From Apium graveolens (Eukaryota > Streptophyta > Magnoliopsida > Apiales > Apiaceae), in the NCBI RefSeq assembly GCF_009905375.1, contig NC_133653.1, forward strand, positions 86,716,079 to 86,780,078: a stretch of 64,000 nucleotides of DNA. The letters run 5' to 3'. The notes under the pieces are model-generated. The model saw only the letters and a program-made list of their open reading frames with translations. It had not been told where the DNA came from and searched no databases. Positions within the stretch are counted from its first letter, which is position 1. Each line of letters starts with the position of its first letter. Positions 1 through 11,961 of this stretch are shown piece by piece. Made by a program: the position numbers and the translations under genes.

Positions 1-371
1 ATGAGAAACAAAGCTTCAACGGATGTCTCTAAAGCTTCAACGGATAACATCCATCAACGGATGAGTCCATCAACGAATGAATCCATCAACGGATGAGTGC
101 ATCAACGGATAAAGCTTCAACTGCTAAAGCATCAACGGATAAAGCCATCAACGGATGAAAGCTTCAACGGATGCTCAGTTCAATAGCAGTTGATAGTGAC
201 AATTCATAAGCTGACAGAGGCACATGGGTTGACAGAGACAATTGGAATGTGGTAGCCTCTTGGAGGAATCAAGAAAAAGCAGCATTTTCATTCTGGTGCA
301 AACAAGGAAGTATTCAAAGATTCACAGATTATCTTAGATTGCATTAGATAGAGAAATGAAGAAGAAACTGA
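1..371 (+). mobile_element. E1 Sire-like copia: 5' LTR, left part
   Basis: This stretch belongs to the upstream (U3) part of the 5' LTR of E1. The rest of the LTR resumes after 22494 and ends just before a Met-tRNA primer site at 22934. The assignment is an inference. The repeated word TCAACGGAT found here recurs throughout the E1 coding and spacer regions further right, and the sequence is cut by the E2 LTR at about 371. The left end of the LTR lies outside the window. Positions 173-371 hold no ORF that I believe in and no recognised signal. Confidence 0.6.
16..172. repeat. TCAACGGAT word array in E1 LTR
   Basis: Eight exact copies of TCAACGGAT start at 16, 37, 54, 86, 102, 132, 148 and 164, with two degenerate copies between them (one with CGAAT near 72, one with CTGCT near 118). 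They are irregularly spaced at 15 to 32 bp and joined by short AAAGC or CCA linkers. The word contains AACGG and, on the other strand, CCGTTG. These match the cores of plant MYB-type sites (MSA core AACGG; MYB core CNGTTR). An enhancer role is inferred from position in the LTR, not shown. Confidence 0.85.
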
Positions 372-1996
372 AGGGATTTTAGCACATAAATGCAACGAAA
401 ATGTAAATTTAAATCTTAAAAAAACGAAACCCTCGGCAGGATCCATACGAAAAGTAATATTTAATTCGTAGTTCAGTATGTTTACCTTAAGAAGCTTTAC
501 GTTAATGGAAAGATGGAGGTCTTTAATGGCGATCCAAAAATGAAGAACGGAGATCCTTAGCAGCTGCTCCTCAAGTGTGAAGCACTCCACCGGTATCCAC
601 CAAGAAAACGATGTAATGAAGGAGGAGGAGATGGAGATAATTAGGGTTTTGTAAATCTTTTTGGTTAAGGCAAAAATAAGGTCTATAATAGTATATTTAT
701 AGGCAAAATTTTCAGCTGAAAATTTTCCCATAAAATATTATTATTATTAACCCTTTATTATTCTCACTAATAATTAAAAACACCTTTTAATTATTAATCC
801 TTTTTCTAAACACTTTAGAAATAATTCTCTCACTTGATTTAATTTCCAAAAATTAAATTCTTAATTAATAATATTAAGAACTTTTTCTTAATTAATTTAT
901 AATCAATTAAATCTCATTTAATCAATTATTAAATTTTCCAATTAATTATTTATTTCATAAATAAATAATTATCAGCCATTATTTATTAATTTCTCCACCA
1001 TTAAATCATTCTCTTTTATGGTGTGACCCTGTAGGTTCAATATTAAGCCGGTAGTAGAAATAAATAATAATTAAACTATTTTATCATTATTTATATAAAT
1101 TCTCTAATTCATTAAATATGGTTAATTAAGTAATCATATTTATTCTACATCGTGAGGGATACTTCTCAGCATATCGCGACTATCCGAATAATACGAATTC
1201 ACTGCTTAGAATACCAAGAACCTATTCGGTAGTAGTTACCGTACGATTAATTCCTTCTACCCTGCAATGTCATGATTAAATACAAGGCATGGAACTTGTG
1301 TCAAGCCTATCTTATTTAATCACTTACTTTCCCATTCACTATGCTTAGTTCTATTTAATGTAAATTAGAAACTCCTTTCTAATTTTATTCACTCTGGCCA
1401 GAGATTCCTGAACTAACATAAGTGGATCAGCATTGAACATTCTCTTCCTACACTGGAAGGGGTAGATCTTTTATTGATCATACACTATCTTCGTGTACAA
1501 ATTCCTATACCCAGTAGAGCCCTTATAATTGTCCCTTGAGATAAGAACTAAACCAAAGCATAGTTCAGTGTACACAAGATGACTATGATGACCTCAAGTC
1601 TAAGGATACTTGTACAACTATCACTATGTGAACAACTGCTGACACGTGAGTGAACTCCATCAGTTGTTCAGCTGTGTGAGTCATGTTCAGTGAACTTATT
1701 TTATACTAAGCACCTACATACTAGCTATAGTGTCACCACACAAATGTCTATGAGAACAGACATCCTTCATAATGAAGCAAATATAGTATGTACCGATCTT
1801 TGCGGATTATTAATTACTAGTTAGTAATCCTACGACCAGGAACTATTTAAGTTTAGAGTTATCATCTTTTAGGTATCATTATTATGATCTCATCACAATC
1901 CATAAAAAGCTTTACTCTAAACTATGGTATATCTTATTTAAACATTTAAATAGATAGAGCCCGCAATAAAAACAAAACAAGTCTTTTATTAATTTT
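372..1996 (-). mobile_element. E2 3' LTR (truncated)
   Basis: It aligns along its whole length with 20802-22430. Shared landmarks are the AATTTTCAGCTGAAAATT palindrome near 709-727, the CATCGTGAGGGATACTTCTC block near 1149 and the CCTACGACCAGGAACTATTT block near 1829. The match stops after TCTTTTATTAAT at about 1995. The right-hand copy continues about 65 bp to its end, whereas here gypsy LTR sequence begins. The short ORF at 288-731 spans the LTR edge and is not a gene. Confidence 0.85.
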
Positions 1997-4884
1997 GAAC
2001 TTTTTGTAACCCTTTTGAATAGTGTTTTTGCTGATATTGCTGAATAAGAAAACTTTTCATGCCACACTATGTAGGGGTTCTTTTATTGTAATTCTGAGAT
2101 CTTATTAGTACTCTATATGATATATAAGTGTATGTAAAGATCGTCAGAATCCAAATTCAAGCACTTTGATTTTTCCCGAAAATCCACCAGATACCGAAAG
2201 AATTGAGTATAAGGTAACAAGATAAAAAGGATTTGAATTCAAGGATTATAAGAGAGGATCATAAAAGGAATATAATGTATTGAGAAAGGTTAAGGAAACC
2301 CAAGTAATAAGATCCCGGGTATGATCCCTCAAACGATAAATAAAAACGAAAGTTAAGCGAACCGTATAACAGATCAGCGGTCGTTAGCCAAGTAATTAGA
2401 AGCTAATCAAAGAGATTAATGAGGATGATGTCATCAAACCAATAAGAAGAGGACAAGCATGGGAAGATGACATAGGATTGATGACCTAAGCATGACCAAA
2501 GAGAAGTGTGTTGTTGGTTGATTAAGAACCACACAAAAATCACCATGGTTAAAAGGTAAATAATTAAAACAAAAGCCAAAAACAACCAACCAACAAATCA
2601 TTTCACCAAAACACAAGTTGACTTCACTTTTCTTCAAGAAGAGCTCTCGGCCTCTTTTCCATTTCAAGAAGAAAAAAACCAAAATCCAAGTTCCAAGCTT
2701 CATTAATTAGTGAGGTACGCTTCAAATTCCTTCACAATCTCTTCCAAAAATTCATGGAAGAAGAGGGTGAATAGTGTTTTTCAAGAACTTAAAATTTTGT
2801 TCTTGAGTTTTTATTTAGATTAAGCTTGGGTAAGGACTTTCAAGGGTGATTCCAAGCTAATTAGTTACTCCTACTCACCAAGGAAGGTATAATCTCAAAC
2901 CCTAGCCCTACTTTTGTATATTTAGAGCTTTTGTGTTTAGTATGGTTCATGAGAAGATTGATTATTGAGTATTTAGAGATGTGTTGGTTTTGTGATGTGT
3001 TTGGAGTTATAAATCTTGTTGATTAGTTAAAGAACTTAAGTAAAGCTTTTAGTTCATGATGGGAAGTAGTATAAATTTGGAAATATTGAGTTGTTGGGGC
3101 TGTTGTAGCATTGTAAGTATGGAGTTTGGTTGTATGGTTGAATTGTGGTTGATTGGTGGTTGATTTAGAGTAGGATAAAAATTGGTAATCGCGTAAACAT
3201 AGTCGTCGTAATGTCCGATTTACTTTAGACTGTTTTGTTCTTAACAATCAGGACCCGAGGACTCACTGTTAGGTTTTGACCATTGCCATGATTAGATAGT
3301 TCATGTTACGAGCTTCGTTTTGATATGTGATTCGTTTGAATCCGATGTACGGTTTAGGAGAAACGACCGTTTTAAGTAACGGCATTTCGTGAATGAACCA
3401 TTACCCCTCGCCTTACTTTGAAACATAGGTTAAAGACCTTAAAGGACTAATTGGAGTATGAATCATTTATGTAAAGTGTATTAGGTAGTTGGTAAGACAC
3501 TCGTGAAAGAATCGCCTTAAAACCCTTAATGGTTAATTTATTAAAAATGGTGGAGCCGAGGGTACTCGAGCGACTTAAGAGAATCGTTGAGCGCAAAGCG
3601 AGTGTTAGAGTCTAATTGGTTAAAGTATAGATTCATAAGCGACTTTGGTTTAATTCCAACTTATATGTTGTTTATAGGTTACTAGACTCATCCCAAGCCA
3701 TTTATCACCCACAGTCGCTCAGGCAAGTTTTCTACCCGTTATATTGTTGTTGTGATGTATACATATGTATATGCATTATCTTGTGATAGATGCATGGTGG
3801 TTAATTAGCAAATCTTGCGATATATTGGAGCATGTGATATGGTATATATGCATGTTTGTTTCGTAATCTTGATATGTAATTATTGATTCAATTGCTTATA
3901 AGTTGCATAATACCTATGCTAGAGATAAGCAGTAGTTGCGTATACCCTTAGTATAGGGGACCCAAAGGTGAATATTTTCTAAAACCGGGAGTCGATGTCC
4001 CGAGTATATTATATATATACTTATATATATATTGATATAGTTTTCAAAACTATTAATCGAATAAGTTTTATTCGATAACTTTATTTTATTTAATGAATAT
4101 TAGTTGAATATTCATTCGAGGACTTATGACTCCGTTTATTTTAATTAATGAATATTAGTTGAATATTTATTCGAGGACTTATGACTCCATTTATTTACTA
4201 ATTAATATTCTTTATTTTATTAAAGAATAATGTTTCGATAATCAAACTTATTTTCGATTATTCAAATAAAGATCATACTTTCGTATAAGTATATCTTTGG
4301 TTATTAATATTCATTTCAAGTATGAGTTTTAAAACTTTTACTTCAATTATTTTTATAAGGATCATCCTTATGAGAATATTATTTAAATAATAATATTCAG
4401 ATATTTTCTAATATATCGGGACTGATTTATTTCATTAAATCAGCATTACTCCAAACATTCTTAAAAAAAATGTTTTCGAGTCTTCAAAATGATTTTAAAA
4501 GTTAGAGCGGATCCCAAAACTCGTTTTCAAATTTAAGCTCTTCTTTTCAAAGGGGACTTGAATACTCGCTCAAAAATCTGAGGGATCCGGCTATGTGGTG
4601 TATTTTATATTCGCAACATTGTTACTGTTTTGAGAAAACAATTTGATTACTTGCCCAATGTTCGGGAAGTAAGTCCATCTGATTGAGTCGGCATAAGCGA
4701 CAGGCCGGGGTACGGTCTATGAAGGTGTAAGAGGCTGGGTGACAGTCCATCCACGCGTGAGTGGCCGGGTAACGGTCTAGCGCAAGGTCCTAATGCGGCT
4801 AGGGTGATGACCGGCGAGGAATTCATCCATCTACAGTAGAAAAGGTTACTTATTGGTATCTTTGCCTGATCAGCAAGATATCAA
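1997..4884 (+). mobile_element. Inverted partial gypsy LTR left of E3
   Basis: This sequence is the reverse complement of part of an E3-type LTR. Its start matches the right end of that LTR (16620-16700 read backwards), although the terminal TGTAATAACCCC is missing. Its end matches the reverse complement of about 13705-13760. The first 1.9 kb therefore forms an inverted repeat with 4885-6819, and the remaining 1 kb is loop. It is clearly more diverged from E3's LTRs than they are from each other, which suggests a separate older insertion rather than a flipped piece of E3. It contains no credible gene. Confidence 0.75.
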
Positions 4885-6819
4885 TATTACGAAACAGACA
4901 TGCATATAAACCATATCAGCATGCTCCAATATATCGCAAGATTTGCTAATTAACCATCATGCATCTATCACAAGATAATGCATATACATATATACATCAC
5001 AACAAAAGTATAACGGGTATAAAACTTGCTTGAGCGACTGGGGGTGGTAAAAGTCCTGGGATGAGTTTGGTAACCTATAAACCACATATAAGTTGGAATT
5101 AAACCAAAGTCGCTTATGAATCTATACTTTAACCAATTAGACCCTAACGTTCGCTTTTTGCGCTTAACGATTCACTTAAGTCGCTCGAGTACCCTCGGCT
5201 CCACCATTTTTAATAAATTAACCATTAGGAATTTTAAGGCGATTCTTTCTCAAGTACCCTACCAACTTCCTAATACACATTAAATAATTGTTTCATAATC
5301 CAATTAGTCATTTAAGGGCCTTAACCAAGGTTTCAAAGTAAGGCAAGGGGTAATGGTTCGGTCGCGAAACGCCGTTACTTAAAACGGTCGTTTCTCCTAA
5401 ACCGTACATCGGATTCAAGCGAACCATATATCAAAACGAAGCTCATAACATGAACTATCTAATCATGGCAATGGTCAAAACCTAACAGTGAGTTCACGGG
5501 TCCTGATGTTAAGAACAAAAACCGTCTAAAGTAAATCGGGCATTACGACGGCTATGTTTACGCGATTACCAAATTTAAACCATTCCAATCAATTCACAAT
5601 TCAATCCACAATCACCACTACAACCAAACTTCATCCATTCTTTACTACAACAGCCCAAACAACTCAATATTTCCAATTTATACTACTTCTCAATCATGAA
5701 CTAAGAGCTTACTTAAGTTCATTAACTAATCATCAAGATTTACAACTCCAAAAACATTACAAAACTAACCAATCTCTAAATATTCAATAATCATGCCTCT
5801 CATGAACTATACTACTCATAATAAGCTCTTAACATTCAATAACAATGCTAGGTTAAGAGATTATACCTTCCTTGTGAGTAGGAGTAAGTAATGAGCTTGA
5901 AACAACCTTGGAAAATCCTTACTAAAGCTTTATCTAAACAAAAACACAAGATCAAAATTTCAAGTTCTTGAAAAACACTATTCACTCTCTTCTTCCATGA
6001 ATTTTAGGAAGAGATTGTGAAGAAATTTGAAGCTTAGACTTATAGGATATCTATATCTATGGACAAGGAACCTTATATAATTACCTCACTAATTAACAAA
6101 GCTTGGAACTTGGATTTGTGTTTTTTCTTCCTTTGAAATGGACAAAGGCCGAGAGCTTCTTGTTGGAAATGAAGGTCAACTTTGTGTTTTTGTGTTATGA
6201 ATTGTTTTGCTTGGTTGTTTTGCCTTTTGTTTTGCTTAATTACCTTTTAACCATGGTAAATTTTGTGTGGTTTATAATCAACCAACACTTTCTTCTCTTT
6301 GGTCATGCTTATGTCATCCTCCTATGTCATCTCCCCACACTCGTCCTCTTCTTGTTGGTGTGATGACATCATCATCATTAACCTCTTTGATTAACTCCTA
6401 ATTACTTGGCTAATGACCGCTGATCTGTTATACGGTTCGCTTAACTTTCGTTCTCGTTTATCGTTTGAGGGATCATACCCGAGATCTTATTACTTGGGTT
6501 CCCTTAACCTTTCTCAATACATTATATTCCTTTTATGATCCTCTCTTATAATCCTTGAATTTAAATCCTTTTTATCCTGTTACCTTATACTCAATTCTTT
6601 CGGTATCTGGTGGATTTTCGGGAAAAATCAAAGGGTTCGAATTTGGATTGTGACGATCTTTACATACACTTATATACCATATAGGGTACTAATAAGATCT
6701 CAGAATAACAACAAAAGAACCTCTATAAGTGTGGTAGGAAAAGTTTTCTTATTCAGCATAATCAGCAAAAACACTATTCATAAGGGTTACAAAAAGTTAA
6801 AAATTTTGGGGTTATTATA
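4885..6819 (-). mobile_element. E3 3' LTR (partial)
   Basis: It corresponds to about 14770-16708 of the 5' LTR and is nearly identical to it by eye. The right end reads GGGGTTATTATA where the 5' LTR has GGGGTTATTACA, so the terminal CA has mutated to TA. The other half of the LTR (equivalent to 12834-14770) is absent. At 4880-4886 the sequence switches to the inverted LTR piece at a GATATC palindrome. The small ORFs at 5554 and 6103 recur in the other LTR copy and are chance ORFs. Confidence 0.8.
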
Positions 6820-6836
6820 GTCTCCCTTCCTTAAAA
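6820..6836 (-). other. E3 polypurine tract
   Basis: Read on the minus strand, a purine run (AAGGAAGGGAGA) ends directly at the start of the 3' LTR. This is the expected primer for plus-strand DNA synthesis in an LTR element. The same arrangement, with the same GTCTCCC sequence on the + strand, is found beside the E4 3' LTR at 28846. Confidence 0.75.
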
Positions 6837-6852
6837 GGATTCCGTCCCGGAA

Positions 6853-9800
6853 TCAGATAAAAAACAAATGGGGGTACTTTTCTAGCATTGCGCTCTCTAG
6901 TTCCCAAGTTGATTCTTCCGCGTTTTGATTCTGCCATAGCACTCTGACTAGCTTGATCACTTTGTTCTGAAGCACCTACTCCTTCTTATCCATAATCTTT
7001 ACTGGTTTCTCCACGTAAGTCAGATCTGGTTACATATCGACCTGCTCGTACTCCACTATGTGTTTGGCATCATGATGATACTTCCTTAGCATTGACACAT
7101 GGAACACATTATGAACTTGTTGTAGGTTCGGGGGTAAGGCTAGCTCGTAAGCTATCTTCCCAATCCGTCTTAGTATCTCAAAAGGTCCAATGTATCTTGG
7201 GCTTAGTTTCCCTTTCTTTCCGAACCTCATTAATCCCTTCCAAGGGGATACTTTTAGCAGTACTAAGTCTTCTACTTCATACTCCTTGTCCTTTCGGGCT
7301 AGGTCTGTATATTTCTTTTGTCTGTCTTGGGCTGCTACCAGCCGTCCTCTGATGAGATCTACTATGTCTTTGGTCCTTTGGACCACTTCAGGTCCGAGCA
7401 TCTTCCGCTCTCCTACTTCATCCCAGTATAAGGGAGATCGACACCTTCTTCCATACAGGGCCTCATAAGGCGGCATTCCGATGATGGCATGAAAGCTATT
7501 GTTATAAGAAAACTCGATCAACGGTAAATGATCATCCCAACTTCCTTTAAAGTCTATTTCACAGACTCTCAACATATCATCTACTGTCTGGATGGTCCTT
7601 TCACTCTGCCAATCCGTTTGGGGATGGTATGCGGTACTCATATTTAATTTGGTCCCCGCACATTCCTGAAAGGTCCTCCAAAATCTGGAGTTGAACCTGG
7701 GGTCTCGGTCTGAGACAATGGATGCTGGGACTCCATGTCGCGTCACTATTTCCTTAAGGTAAATGTCCACCAGTCTATCGACTGTGTATCTCTCATTGAT
7801 AGGAATAAAATGAGCTGACTTTGTCATTCGGTCTATAATCACCCATATGGCATCATGGTTGGCTTTCGTCCTTGGTAAGCCGACAACAAAATCCATGGCT
7901 ATCTGTTCCCATTTCCATTCGGAAATCTCCAGGGGTCGTAAAAGTCCACTGGGTCTCTGGTGCTCTGCCTTTACTCTTTGGCAAGTCAAACATTTGCTTA
8001 CCCATTATGCTACGTCCCTCTTCATGTTGGGCCACCAGTAATACTCCTTCAAATCCCTATACATCTTGGTACTTCCCGGGTGAATGGAATACCTTGAACT
8101 ATGGCTTTCATCCAAAATCTCGTCTTTAAGCTCTTGAACGTTCGGAACCCAAATCCGGTAGGAGTACCTCATTATCCCTTTATCATCTCTCTCAGTATGG
8201 ATCTCTTCTCCAGTCATTGACTCTCTGCCTTCATTCATTACTTTCTCTTGGCACAATTTAATCTTTTCCAATAACTCTGGCTGCATCGAGATCTCAAACA
8301 GCTTTTCAGTTCCGGCTCCGGTTACCTTTACTTCTATTTTCATTCTCTCGAAATCCCTTATCAATTCCTCCGAAGTCATTATTATTTTGAGTCTTTCCTT
8401 CCTGCTAAGGGCGTTAGCCACCACATTGGCTTTCCCTGGATGATAGAGAATCTCACATTCATAGTCCTTGATTAGTTCTAACCATCTCCTCTGGAGCATG
8501 TTGAGCTCTTTCTGCTGAAATATGTACTTGAGGCTCTTATTGTCTATGAAAATCTTGCACTTCTCTCCATACAAGTAGTGCCTCCAAATTTTTAAGGCAA
8601 AAACTATTGCCGCGAGCTCAAGGTCATGAGTAGGATATCTAATCTCGTATTCCTTCAGTTGTCTCGACGCATACGCAATCACCTTATCGTGCTGCATAAG
8701 CACACACCCTAATCCTTTGTGCGACGCGTCACTATATATCACAAAATCTCCTTTATCGTCTGGCAATGCCAACACCGGGGCCGTTACCAACCTTTTCTTT
8801 AATTCTTGAAAACTGTTCTCACATTTTTCCATCCATTCAAACTTCTCTATCTTACGAGTAAGTCGTGTCAAAGGGGCTGCGATCTTCACAAAGTCCTGTA
8901 CAAATCTATGATAGTATCCGGCCAATCATATGAAACTCCTTACCTCTATGGGTGTGGTTGGCCTTTCCCAATTTGAGACCGCCTCTATCTTGGAGGGGTC
9001 GACCAATACTCCTTCTTTATTGATCACATGTCCTAAAAACTGTACTTCATTCCGCCAGAATTCGCACTTCGAGAATTTGGCAAATAACTGTTCCTCTCTG
9101 AGTATTCCTAGAGCTATCCTCAAATGCTCTGCATGTTCTGCCTCGGTCCTTGAGTAGATTAAAATATCATCGATAAAAACTATCACACACTTGTTCAAGT
9201 ACTTCTTGAATACTCTGTTCATTAAATCCATGAAAGCCGCTGGGGCGTTGGTTAATCCAAAGGACATTACCAAGACCTCATAGTGCCCATACCTGGTACG
9301 GAACGCGATCTTGGGAATATCTTCGGATTTAATCTTTAGTTGGTGATATCCAGTTCTCAGGTCAATCTTGGAAAAATAAACAACATCCTTTAGCTGGTCG
9401 AACAGATCGTCTCTTCTAGGTAACGGGTACCTGTTCTTTATGGTTAGCTTATTCAACTCTTGGTAGTCGATGCACAGCCTCATGCTCCCATCTTTCTTCT
9501 TAACAAATAACACTGGTGCTCCCCACGGAGACACACTGGGTCTTATCATACCCTTATCCAAAAGTTCATGCAATTGGGTAGCTAATTCCTTCATTTCTAA
9601 TGGGGCTAACCGGTAAGGTGCTTTTGAAACTGGCGCCGTCCCTGGGGCCAACTCAATAGCAAATTCAATCACTCTATCTGGTGGTAATCCCGGAAGGTCT
9701 TGTGGGAATACATCTTCAAATTTGTTGACTACCGGAATATCTTGTAAGTTGGGCACCTCCTTCTGCGTGTCTACCATATAGGCTAGGTAAGCCTCGTTTC

Positions 9801-11562
9801 CTTTTCGTAGCATCTTATTGGCCTGGGCCATGGTCAAAAATTTCTGCGTCTGCCTCTTTCCTCTAAATATGACTTCTTTCTTCCCTGGGATATTCAACTT
9901 AACTTTCTTCCCCTTACAGTCTATCTGAGCATCATTGCTAGATAGCCAGTCCATTCCCAAAATTACATCAAACTCCCCTAATTTAAAAGGAATCAGATCA
10001 ACAATAAAAGATTGTTCCCCTATGCCTAACTCACAGGCGGGGTGAATCTGGTTAACATGAATAATTTCATGGTTGGCTATTTCTACTTGTAAGGGTTCTA
10101 TCAAGGGTTCAGCCTTAAGTCTTAATTTATGCGCAAAGTCCTTTTATATAAAAGATTTAGTTGCTCCAGAATCAAATAAAACATTTGCACTGACTGAATT
10201 TAGAGAAAGGGTACCTGCTATCACATCTGAGTCTTTCATAGCATCTTGGACTGTCATGTTGAAAGTCCTCGCAGTAGGTGGCTTATTGGAGGCAGCCCTA
10301 CTAGCCCCCGAAGCTGCTGGTTTGTTCATTGGGCATTCCCTCTTCCAATGACCCGGGCATCCGCACTGATGACAAGTGGTGGTTGGAATGACAGCAGGGG
10401 TTGATGAAGGGCACTTAGTTGAATAGTGACCCTCTCGACCGCACTTAAAGCAGGTTACTGGCTTTCCTTTACACTCCCCAGTATGCATTCTTCCACAAGT
10501 GTTACAGGCTGGAAATGGGGGTCGAGACTGGTTGGAATAGGACATTCTTGACTTCTGGCCGCTCTGGCTCACATTCACACTCATTGGCCGCTTAAACCCA
10601 GTGTTCTTTCCCGGTAGGGACACTGCTCCTCTATTAACTCTAGTTGGGAAGCTCCCTCATGCGGAACCTCCACCCATGCTCATACTTTTTCTCTTTATTC
10701 CCTTCTTCTCTCTTTCCTTCTGCATCTGTTCACTTCCGGCTTCTACGATTGTTGCCTTTTGCACCAGAGTGGCATAATCAGTAAGCTCAAGGATTGCCAC
10801 CCTATTCTGAATCCATGGTTTCAGTCCCTGCTGAAACCTCCTAGTTTTCTTTTCCTCGGTGCTCACAAACTCCGGCACAAACCTTAATAACTCAGTAAAT
10901 TTTGCTTCGTACTCTGCCACAGATAAATTATTCTGCTTTAGCTCCAAGAACTTGAGCTCCATCTGGTTCTCCATAAACCTCGGGAAATACTTTCCCAAAA
11001 ACAACTGACTGAATCTCTCCCAGGTTATAATAGCATCTGTCTCCATGTTTTTCTTGGCCTCCCACCAGTAGTTAGCCTCTCCTTTCAGAAGGTAGGTAGC
11101 AAATACAGTCTTCTGTGCCTCATCGGTACTCAGAATCTCAAAGAATTTCTCTATTTCCTTTAGCCATGCCCTTCCCTCAACTGGGTCGGCTGATCCGTGG
11201 AACTTAGGGGGCTTAAGGGACTTGAAAGCCCTGAAAGAATTTACCACAGCATTGTTATTTCCTTGAGGGGGTGGGTTGGGTTGACATTCCAAGTTCTGCC
11301 TTAGTAGTTGCATGAACTATCCCATGGGATCCATGCCTGGGTTTGGTACTGGTTGCTCAACCTCAGTTTCTCCTTCTTCAGACTCTATCTCAAATCCTTC
11401 AACATCATATGTTTCCTCCTCCTCTTCATACAGGGAGTCATCCTATTCAACATAATCCTCATCTTCCTCTTTACTGTGTTCTTGGTTCCTACCGTCCTGG
11501 TTATGGCTTCCCTGGTCCTCAGATCCAGGGTTCGCCCTAGTTCCAATCTTTCTTGGCGGCAT
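6853..11562 (-). pseudogene. gag-pol: E3 gag-pol polyprotein, single frame with eight nonsense codons
   Basis: One reading frame of 1569 codons runs from ATG at 11562 to TGA at 6853. It contains premature stops at 11443, 11317, 10657, 10144, 8926, 8005, 7030 and 6976 and no frameshift that I can find. Order: an acidic N-terminus; Gag core (about 11313-10660); two CCHC zinc knuckles (FKCGREGHYSTKC and HQCGCPGHWKREC, about 10500-10340); protease DSGAT (about 10160), with a later GMDWL; reverse transcriptase with FIDDILIYS (about 9170); RNase H with DASHKGLGC and FIDNKSL; an H2C2 integrase zinc finger (about 8060-7980); an integrase core with MDF, SDRDPRF and a catalytic Glu in QSERT; and a chromodomain (7010-6853). 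The element cannot make its own proteins. In integrase, HPQTDW has W where G is usual. Confidence 0.9.
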
Positions 11563-11961
11563 GATACTGATAATTTTTTGGGAAATTCAATGTTAGGTCA
11601 CAATCATACATAAAATTGTGCCTTGCACAGTTCTATAATGGGGAGAATGTATCTCGTAATTCTATTATATTATGACATTTCTAATAAGAAGTGCAGTAAT
11701 AATAACGATAAAAACAGTGATCTCGTCACTAAGGAACTGAAGTGAAAGGAAACAAATATATACATGATGTGAGAAAGACATAGTTTGATCTGGTCAAAAG
11801 TACAACAGTTCTACAGCCATCTGCCCAAAAGTGATACATAAGAGTCTATCTGTCTAGTCAGAGAAAGGGATGCTATATACAAGTCAACTATCCCGGAAAA
11901 TTGGCTCTTACTATGGCCTCGACTAACTAGACGACTAGACTACCCCATCACTGGTCCTGAA
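11563..11961. other. E3 leader between extra ORF and gag
   Basis: This is untranslated leader of E3. I see no ORF of note on the minus strand and no repeat. The overlapping plus-strand ORF at 11308-11613 is a shadow of the acidic gag start. Confidence 0.5.

Noticed and set aside
16..172. CRISPR-like array of short repeats
   Set aside because: The repeat is only 9 bp, spacing is irregular, the copies recur on both strands elsewhere in E1, and the window is plant nuclear DNA.
288..731. 147-codon ORF on the minus strand, similar to 20767-21162
   Set aside because: Both cross the end of an E2 LTR, and similarity follows from LTR duplication. There is no domain, and the frames end at different places.
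11308..11613. Plus-strand ORFs over the E3 gag start (also 11343-11540)
   Set aside because: Antisense shadow of the acidic Gag N-terminus; the minus strand carries the real frame.
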